From positions 186,001 to 250,000 of the forward strand of contig CANXME010000106.1 of assembly GCA_948144175.1 (NCBI GenBank): a DNA stretch of 64,000 nt, in the 5' to 3' direction. The translations under genes were made by a program, and so were the position numbers. Source of the stretch: Closterium sp. NIES-65. Lineage: Eukaryota; Streptophyta; Zygnematophyceae; Desmidiales; Closteriaceae. Below, in pieces: positions 56,981 through 64,000 of this stretch. Positions within the stretch are counted from its first letter, which is position 1. Every line of letters starts with the position of its first letter. The notes beneath the pieces are model-generated. The model made no database searches. It saw only the letters and a program-made list of their open reading frames with translations, and was not told where the DNA came from.

Positions 56981-58403
56981 TTTTTTTTTTTAATATAATT
57001 ATTTCTTTCTTTTCTGTTCTTTTGTTTGTTTTTTGTTATTATTATTATTATTATAAACGAGTTTAGAAGCATGCTTCCAAACCATTATTCAATGATTGTT
57101 GGTGATCTGTGAATACCCTTTAAACTGTTTGCTGAGCTACGTTTTTAGACATAGAATATATGTAGGTTTTACTCCCCTAAACCTTACTGTAAGCATCATA
57201 GAGAGGTTCTTTCAGTATTACACCAGAATGGCCTGGTTTTAGTCTTATCGAATTGAACTTGCCCCGTTCGAAGGCTAACAGGAGCCGATACCGACGTTGG
57301 CCACTTTGTCAGATTTGAACCAGCTTTGAGGCGAACCGGTTGGGTTCGATATAAAATATTACAGAATCGACCAGGTTCGGTCTTTGCTCATGCCTACTCA
57401 CGACTGCCAAAGTAAGCGTCACCTGAAATCCGAACCTGCTATCGATCGTCGAAGATCGATCTTCCACCGCATTTAAACTACTCGTAACGTAGTAAAAATC
57501 TCTAGATGCAAATTTAACTACGCAATTCGATCCTACCTATGACCGATCCTGCGATCGGCGTTGAAGTGACGCGTCCTAATGGCGTTCGCGATTGTGGGAC
57601 GAAACGGAAGTTGGCTGCGGTCCCCGCCCGCTGCTGCGTCAGCAGCACGCTTCCCACAGGCAGCTGCGGCCTCGGAGTCCCGGGTAGGGCCCAAATGGTC
57701 GGCCCTACAATTTCTCGCTAGGTGGTCGGCCTAGTCCCCGAGTGCCACGCTGGCGGGGTTCCCTTCGCGCGGCTGCGGGTTACGATGGCGAGGGCACCGG
57801 GTCGGTCGGGTCTCTTCAAGCCAGGCCTTCGGTCGATAAGGGCTTTCGCCGGCGCCAGGGGAGATTCCCCCTAGAGATATCTCGCATGGCATGGCAGTCT
57901 GCCTCGCAGACTGCCAGAGCTCTTTTTCGCCTTTCCCGTCCGACCGTCCCCTGCTTCACGTGCGCGGATACATGGAACGTATGTATTGCAGTATGCATTT
58001 CTGACACGTCATCGCGATTTGCCTAGTCTTCGGATTCATTCTCGCCAACGCTCGCCATCCGTTTGCATCCACTTCGGTAGATGGTTGCGATTGCGTTACA
58101 GCACGCCACCACCGGCGGCAGCGCCACCACATGCTCGTGTCATTTCGAACATCATCTCAAACTTCGTCGATCTCAGTCTTGCGGAGTAATTCGGTAGTAG
58201 CCCACGGTGGTGCTGCTGGTCGTAGCCTGACAGAGTTCGTCTTTCTCTTGCGCGCGCACGGCACACGCCAAACAGGAAAGCGGGGAACTGAGGAGGGGGA
58301 AGGGGGAGCAGGGGGGTGCTACCAGCGGGTGACGAAGAGGCGTGGAGGAAAACCGCGAAGAGTGTAAGGGAAGGACGCGGCGGCCTTTTGAATAAAGAGC
58401 TGA
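56981..58403. other. Intergenic stretch, no gene recognised
   Basis: Begins with a T run and ATT repeats (57035-57055), then mixed sequence with lower GC than the elements. Short open frames of 60-95 codons here lack any motif. It holds one strong hairpin (57892-57916). Confidence 0.6.
57892..57916. repeat. Perfect 11-bp hairpin
   Basis: TGGCAGTCTGC and its exact complement separated by CTC. No T run follows, so a terminator role is not suggested. Confidence 0.7.
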
Positions 58404-58410
58404 TATAAAA
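58404..58410 (+). promoter_or_regulatory. Candidate TATA box of the acyltransferase gene
   Basis: TATAAAA 160 bp upstream of the start codon in an otherwise GC-rich stretch. Transcription would begin about 30 bp further on, giving a leader rich in CAAGAAC repeats. Position is plausible, function inferred. Confidence 0.5.
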
Positions 58411-58569
58411 TGGACAAGGCGGGGAGTATGACTAGAACACCAGCAAGATCGAGAACAAGAACAGCAAGAACAAGCAATGACAAGAGCAAGAACTGCAAGA
58501 ACAGCCTTGACCCGCCTTTCGTCTCCGCATCGGCCCACTGCTTTCCCTTGCCGCGCGTTGGGCTCCGCC

Positions 58570-61500
58570 ATGGATCCCATACAGTCATTCGCTGACCTTT
58601 TCGGCACGCCCCGTCCAGCCGCGACTTTCTTGCTAGCTAGCTTCGCGTTCGTCCCGATTGCGTGGCTTCACAGATTCATCTCATCGCCTTCACTCCGCCA
58701 TCTGTACTGCACAGTAACGGGACTGCTTCTATCGGCGTTCGTGTTCGGATGGACGGCGGACGCGCACTTCTTCGTGTGCATGCTATACTCCATGGCCGTA
58801 ATGCGGCTGTTTCGTAGAAAATGCGGCGTCCTAACGTTCTTCGGAACGTTCGCGTACTTGATTGGGTGGTAAGTTCCCCTTCTCGTCGTTCTCTACTTCT
58901 TGGTGTTTCTTTGGTTCTGGAATCTTGAGTCAAGCCGCACAAGGTCAAGACGGTACCAGCAGCCTTTGGGGCAAACCTTTGCACCCAAGGCTTAAGTGCC
59001 TTCTGTGTCATTGCCAGCCGTCTCGTTTCCCCTCTTTGCATCCTCTTCCAGCTAACGTTCATCCCTCAGTACTTTCGTGCGAACATACCTCCGTCTCCAC
59101 ATTTCCCGCTTCAAACTTCCTTAACCCACCGACGTTGACTTGCTGACGTGTATTTCCCTCGTTCAACGCGATCCAATCTCCTGCAGCCACGTCATCATGC
59201 GGACCCACGAGACCCGCACGGAGGGCGTGCTCGACTGCACAGGCGCGCTCACCGTCCTCGCTACAAAGCTCTCCGCTGTTGCGTATAACTACCAGGACGG
59301 GCTCACGCTGCTCAAGGAGAAGGACGAAGGCGCGCAAGCTAAGGAGAGGAAGGAATTAACGGAGGAGCAGAGGCGGCGGGAGGAGCGGATGGAGCGTTCG
59401 CGATTGGAGCGGCGAAACGCGGCGCTGGTTACCATGCCGTCGGTGCTGGAGCTGATGGGGTACCTGTTCTGCTTCGGGCTGCACATAACAGGCCCGTTCT
59501 TCGAGTTCAAGGTGTACAATGACTGGACGCGACGACAAGGGGTACGTTTTCAATCTTGACATGCCTCCACATGCACGTGCATATCCTTATCAATGTATCC
59601 CTATCCATATCCATAGCCGTAGCCATACATATCCATATCATCGTCTGTGTTGTGACGCCATGTTTCGGGCTCTCGTGCTCCTACTTTTCATCTTCTTGTG
59701 TCGAACCTCCCTTCCACTTTTCATCTCGTCCGTTCCGTCTTCCTACATTTCATCTCGCCTCTCCTCACAGTGCACTTAATATGGACCTTCACACTGAAAC
59801 TGCTGTCCGTTCGTCTGCCATCCTTCCATGCATTCGTTCATGGCATCATCTCCACACGCGCGCCTTGCCTCACCACTCTGCACGTTCCCACCCACCCACC
59901 CCCCTCCTCACCACCTGGAGATCTGGTCCCCGGGTCTCAAGCAGCCATCTGTCCTGCCGCCCTTGTTCCACGCGTTCATCCTTAACCTCACTCTTCCGTC
60001 TCTTGCCATCCATGCGTCCCCTGCAGATCTGGTCGCCGGGTTTCAAGCAGGCACCCATCCTGCCGCCCTTCTGCCGCGCGTTCATCCAGGGCGTCCTTGC
60101 AGCGGCCGTCTTCCTGGTTGTGTCCCCCTCGCTTGACCTCACGCGCATCAGCGACCTGCGCAAGAACCGCTCCTTCCCCTTCCACCTGCGCTGGCTCTAC
60201 GCGCACCACGCCGGCGTGGTGTGGCGCTTCCGAGCGTACATCCTCTGGAGCATCACCGAGGCTGCCATGATCGTTGGTCGCCTGGGGTTCAGCGGCTGGG
60301 AGGCCCCCAATGGGGAGACTGGAAAGGGCGGGGACGTGAAGGGAAACGGGGGGGAATCGGAAGGGGGGAAGGGGAATGGGAAGGGTGGCGGGGATGGGGA
60401 TGTAGGGAAGCATGAGGGCGATAAGACCCGTGCGGCGCCTGCAGGGGAGGGCAAGGCGCTGTGGAACCGGGCTCGCAACGCGGACATGCTGGGGGTTGAG
60501 TTTCCCACGAGCTGCCTCGACTTCGCCACCACGTGGAACATTTCCTACGGTCTCTGGCTCAGGCTCTGTGAGTCCACGCCGCACGGCACCTTCACCTCTC
60601 GACCTCCCTGAATCTCTTTGAACCACTCTGTAGCTCTCTGCACCTCTTTGGACCTCTCTGAACCGTTCCTCGACCTCTGCGAGTTTGAGCATCGCTCTTC
60701 AACCGTTCGTGTGCATGTGCTCCCTGCCTTCTAGTCCTTTCCTCTTTGGCTGGCATACACATGCTCCGTGCTCCGTGCTCCGTGCTCCACGCTCCGTGCT
60801 CCATGCTCCATGCTCCGTGCTCCATGCTCCGCGCTCCGTGCTCCGTGCTCCATGCTCCATGATTCAACTGCATGCTTCATGTATCATGATTGCGCCATGC
60901 TTCACCATGCGACAGTGCTTCATTCTTCATGCATCATGCGGCGTGCTTGTCCGCTGCTCCCTCGTGACTTCCTGCCATCCGTCCACTGCTGGTCACCTGC
61001 GCTGCGCCCTGCACAGACGTGTACGAGCGCATGGTGCCGCCCGGCAGGAGGCCCACCTTCGTCCACATGCTCGCCACCATGCTCGTCAGCGCCGTCTCCC
61101 ATGTGCGTTCTCCCTTACCCCATCTCCCATGTGCGTTCTCCCTTACCCCGTCTCCCATGTGCGTTCTCCCTTACCCCGTCTCCCATGTGCGTTCTCCCTT
61201 ACCCCGTCTCCCATGTGCGTTCTCCCTTACCCCGTCTCCCATGTGCGTTCTCCCTTACCCCGTCTCCCATGTGCCTCACTCCTACTCCCCATGCTTCTCT
61301 CCCCCATGTGCGTCACCCCTATCTGCCATGTTCATGGCCCCGTGCCATCTCGCTCGAAGGATCGTTATCTCTGCGTCACCCTGTCCTGTTCCCATTCACG
61401 TCACCCCACCTCACTCTCATGCCAGCAGCCACAACGTTGTTGCTCATATATTGGCACCCAAGGCCAATTTGTGCAAACTGCTTTTGCAATTTCTGGTATC

Positions 61501-62822
61501 TTAACAACCACTGCAGCTTTTAGCGATCAGCGTATATAGCCTTGGTTCCATTAGAGCAAGCTTCTTATTCTCTGAGTGTACAGAACCTTCTACTTGCCCC
61601 ATGCACGCAGAGCCATATGCACGCAGAGCCATATGCATGCAGAGCCATATGCATTGCTGATTTCAGTTGCACCTTCTGTGTCAGATTATTTGTTGATTTC
61701 AAAGGCTGTGTCTCCCGCTGCATAATCTCCCGACCATGTGCACTTTTTCCGAACCCCCACTTTGTGTTACCCACAGGGCTTGAATTGGGGTGACTTCATC
61801 TTTTTTGCCAATTGGGCGCTTGCTGTTGCCAGCTCTAAAGGTGTGGACACACCCCAAAATTGATAGTTGCATGAATATAGATTGAAGATCACTACAATCC
61901 TGCTATCTCCTGCACTTCTGACAAGTTTTTTTTTTTCCCCTCTCGTTCAGTTTCCATGTTCATTCGAGTACTTCCATCCAATTGCCATTCATTCTTCCGG
62001 GCCTGTTTTCTTTTCCATACCCATCCATTTCTACTGTGCATTCCCGTTTCTCTTGCCATATCCATTTTCCATTTCTACTCGCACTACCACTCCCACCACC
62101 ATTGCATACCCAAATCCCATACCCATTTCCCTTTCCCGTTTCTTGACCATGGGATCATATCCTGTTACTTGGGCACACCATTTCCTGCAGACTTGCGCTC
62201 AAATTCATCTCTCAAATCCTCTGCTCTGCTTCCCTTCGTTCATCTTCCCACTCATGCAGCTGTCTGCCAGGTCACTGCTGGAATGGAATCCCCAAGGGCA
62301 CCATCACCCACCGCATGGCAACGAGGTGACTTGTCAGTCGGCTCAAAAGTCACCTCCCCTCCCCTTCATTCCCCTTCCCTCTCATGCAGCCATCTACCAG
62401 CTCACTGCTGGAATCGCCAAGGGCACCAACACCCACCGCATTGTAACGCTTCTTCATACCCTCTATAGCATCTTCGTCTGCAGCTACTTGGCCAGTGCCT
62501 TCTGCGTAAGTGTGCATGTTTTCACCTTTTTCTTCTTCTTCAACTTTCTTAATTTCTTTTCATGGAACTTCCAGTAAGCATCGCTGCCGGGGCCGTAATT
62601 TCCACTATGGGCCTCCATGCATCTATACTGCCCAGTATGCGCATTGCTTCTCTCGTTTGACTGTGTTTGCTGTGGCTGTTCAAGATGCAGGTAATGACAC
62701 TATCGGGAGCGTACTCAGCCTATAGTGGCATGTACTATACTGGTACTGTCATCCCGATTCTCTTGATTTTTCTGCCAATGGTGTACAAGCCTCGCCGCCC
62801 AAAGACTGTCAAGATACAGTAG
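58570..62822 (+). CDS. LPCAT: MBOAT-family lysophospholipid acyltransferase, seven exons (530 aa)
   Basis: Exons by inspection: 58570-58868, 59187-59541, 60027-60567, 61017-61102, 61777-61840, 62390-62505, 62691-62822, all with GT/AG borders. They sum to 1593 bp and hold frame. Start CCGCCATGG is a strong context. The product is a polytopic membrane protein resembling plant LPLAT1/2, which move acyl chains from acyl-CoA to lysophosphatidylcholine and related lipids in the ER. Family marks: FAYLIGCHV (exon 1/2), MPSVLELMGYLFCFGLHITGP, GLGFSGW, WNISYGLWLR with Asn 389, and AVSHGLNWG with His 427, the predicted active-site pair 38 residues apart. The Trp usually before that His is Ser. It is longer than land-plant relatives (about 460 aa) through a charged helix in exon 2 and a Gly/Lys-rich insert in exon 3 (about 60300-60460). 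Stop TAG. The substrate is inferred from family. Confidence 0.88.
59921..59981 (+). repeat. Partial copy of exon 3 start in intron 2
   Basis: Repeats the first 61 bp of exon 3 (60027-60087) with about ten changes, 106 bp upstream, including an AG just before it. Using it as acceptor would add 106 bp and shift the frame. Confidence 0.8.
60762..60862 (+). repeat. 7-bp minisatellite in intron 3
   Basis: About 14 copies of GCTCC(G/A)T with single-base variants. Confidence 0.85.
61091..61280 (+). repeat. 28-bp array repeating the exon 4 donor
   Basis: The unit CCCATGTGCGTTCTCCCTTA plus CCCCGTCT recurs so that CAT/GT occurs at 61103, 61131, 61159, 61187, 61215, 61243 and 61271. The first is the exon 4 end. 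The unit includes the last coding bases (GTCTCCCAT), hence the active-site His codon. Confidence 0.9.
61602..61658 (+). repeat. 18-bp repeat in intron 4
   Basis: Three copies of GCA(C/T)GCAGAGCCATAT in tandem. Confidence 0.85.
62260..62325 (+). repeat. Partial copy of exon 6 start in intron 5
   Basis: CTCATGCAG and about 65 bp after it repeat the acceptor and start of exon 6 (62390 onward), 130 bp upstream, with a short insertion. Ends near an in-frame TGA, so inclusion would probably truncate the protein. Confidence 0.75.
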
Positions 62823-63698
62823 CACATAGCTACGCCCATTGGACGGGTTTGTAAGCAGGACCCTTATACATTTTGAACTTTGGTAACAGTGTAAATGATA
62901 AGTACTCAAGTTAAAAAACGTGGAAGTGTGCATGCATTGCTGTAACACACTAATGTCTTGTTGACTCATCACATCATGCCTGTACTTACAATCTTGCCTT
63001 GACTCATGCTGTTTATTACTGAGTCATGCGGTTGCCATATGTTTTCGTTGCCCTCCGACACCTACCGTACAGCTGGTTGATGACCATGCAGGCGTATTAT
63101 TACCTTTAATTCTGGTGCCCATTTGTCATGGGGGCAAGAAACGTGTGGAGTATGTGGCGCATTCGTGGATCAAGAGCAACAGGGCGGACACTTGGGGTTG
63201 GGGTTGCTGAGGAAGATGGTGTGTCCGTAGATGCAACAAATGGGGATGTGAAAGGGGTGGATGCAGGAGGCCTGGAGAAGTTTGATGCGTGTTAAGAAGA
63301 TGAGCTGTGTGGCAGCCTTTGTTACACTCTTGGTATCACTTGATGGATTGCAGTGTGCTGGTCTTCAAGGGTGGCAGCAGGTGTGACACGCTAATATTGT
63401 AGTAGAATCTGCATTATCAAGCCTGGCAGCAAAGGGTAGTGAAGCGCTTGTTGCAAGATACAAGTGACGGAAGGTCTTTTAGTAGTGGTTGCAAGAGGTG
63501 TGGCCGCAGGTGCTGTGCCTGGGAGTGCGAGGGGCTTCAGGTTCAACGATGAACGCGGTCTAGGTGCGGAGAGTCACTCTACAACAGAGCTGGACTACGG
63601 AGGAAAGCATGAGTTGTATGAGTGATCGCAACGTTCCTTACTGTTCTCTCTGCTTGCTCATTCACAAGGAGAATTGACAAGAATCCCACTAGCAAAGT
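62823..63698. other. 3' flank of the acyltransferase gene, no gene firmly recognised
   Basis: TGTAA motifs near 62850 and 62890 may serve as polyadenylation signals. A 55-codon frame from ATG 63128 to TAA 63293-63295 (MGARNVWSMWRIRG) has no recognisable domain and is listed as unlikely to be a gene by itself. Confidence 0.45.
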
Positions 63699-63825
63699 TG
63701 ACATTACAGAATGAGTAAACAAGCAATGGCAAGCGCGACTACATCAGAGCCTAGCAACCTAGCAGGCAAACTGGCCGACCACCCACGCAGCAAGCTCGAC
63801 TCTCTGCCACCGTTGCGTAGAGGCA

Positions 63826-63915
63826 GCGCCCATGTGGGGTACAACCCAATGTTAGGGTTAGTACTTGTACCCACAATTCATTCAATGCAGTCATTCTAGC
63901 TTCTCGTTCTGACAT
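63826..63915 (+). repeat. 5' LTR (3' part) of Copia element M
   Basis: GGGGTACAACCC, TTAGGGTT and the end CGTTCTGACA match the pattern of the other LTRs and lie directly before a primer-binding site. The left border is unclear (possibly near 63699). Confidence 0.7.
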
Positions 63916-63933
63916 GGTATCAGAGAAGTAGGT
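63916..63933 (+). promoter_or_regulatory. Primer-binding site of element M
   Basis: TGGTATCAGAGAAGTAGG, initiator-Met type. The leader that follows (T run, GGGCCCACCA) resembles that of element I. The body lies beyond the window. Confidence 0.78.
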
Positions 63934-64000
63934 CCGTAGGACCGTTTTTTTTTTTTCGGGCCCACCATTCCGACTGCGGTTACCACGTTACCCCACTGCC

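Noticed and set aside
57539-58026. Possible small genes upstream of the acyltransferase
   Set aside because: Frames of 60-94 codons with no motif, no splice support and no promoter signal.
60685-61539. Ser/Leu/Pro-rich frames over introns 3 and 4 of the acyltransferase gene
   Set aside because: They follow the 7-bp and 28-bp minisatellites and cross clear splice borders.

Overview
The window reads as eukaryotic, plant-type nuclear DNA: about 57 kb of nested LTR retrotransposons followed by about 7 kb of host sequence holding one intron-containing gene. That gene (58570-62822) encodes a membrane-bound O-acyltransferase of the plant lysophospholipid acyltransferase type. The Arabidopsis-type telomere motif (AAACCCTAA), plant-style Copia elements, a chromodomain Ty3/gypsy element and TRIM elements all point to the green lineage. 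The very GC-rich elements, poly-Gly gag and Pro/Gly/Ala linkers suggest a streptophyte alga, perhaps a desmid-like zygnematophyte. That placement is a guess from style, not a database result.

Layout. Names A to M are mine. A (1-4548, +): 3' part of a Copia element. B (4549-11039, -): Copia of the same superfamily, cut by A. Gypsy L (11040-17652, +): decayed chromovirus carrying three precise insertions, namely non-autonomous T (11697-13059, target-site duplication GGCTA), solo LTR S (13112-13254, CGAAG) and a 377-bp TRIM K (16489-16865, CTTGC). J (17653-19106, -): divergent Copia fragment. E1 (19107-39501, +): old Copia broken by C (19943-26446, -, an intact Copia with an uninterrupted gag-pol frame and two 831-bp LTRs) and by E2 (27284-34635, +, two 976-bp LTRs, duplication GGCGT). 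H (pieces at 39585-39950, 49031-49463 and 56930-56980, +): old Copia broken by F (39951-49025, -, CTGTC), which itself contains G (41210-48693, -, CCAAG), and by I (49464-56924, +, CAGGA). M starts at the right edge (LTR end and primer-binding site near 63915).

Only C keeps an open gag-pol. The A/B/G/I group is broken mainly by in-frame TAG codons where sibling copies have CAG or TGG. Element I is a single frame of about 1,978 codons interrupted only by three TAGs. Many left and right borders are confirmed by 5-bp target duplications, so relative ages follow directly: H is older than F and I, F older than G; E1 is older than C and E2; L is older than T, S and K.

Host part. The acyltransferase model has seven exons, consensus GT/AG borders and a continuous frame of 530 residues, with the family's Asn and His at residues 389 and 427. 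Three of its introns carry local duplications of splice-site sequence: partial copies of the starts of exons 3 and 6, and a 28-bp array repeating the exon 4 donor. The most interesting signals are these duplications, the tRNA-like pol III promoter spanning the LTR/primer-site junction of K, the TAG bias, and a motif shared by gag and the integrase-RT linker.
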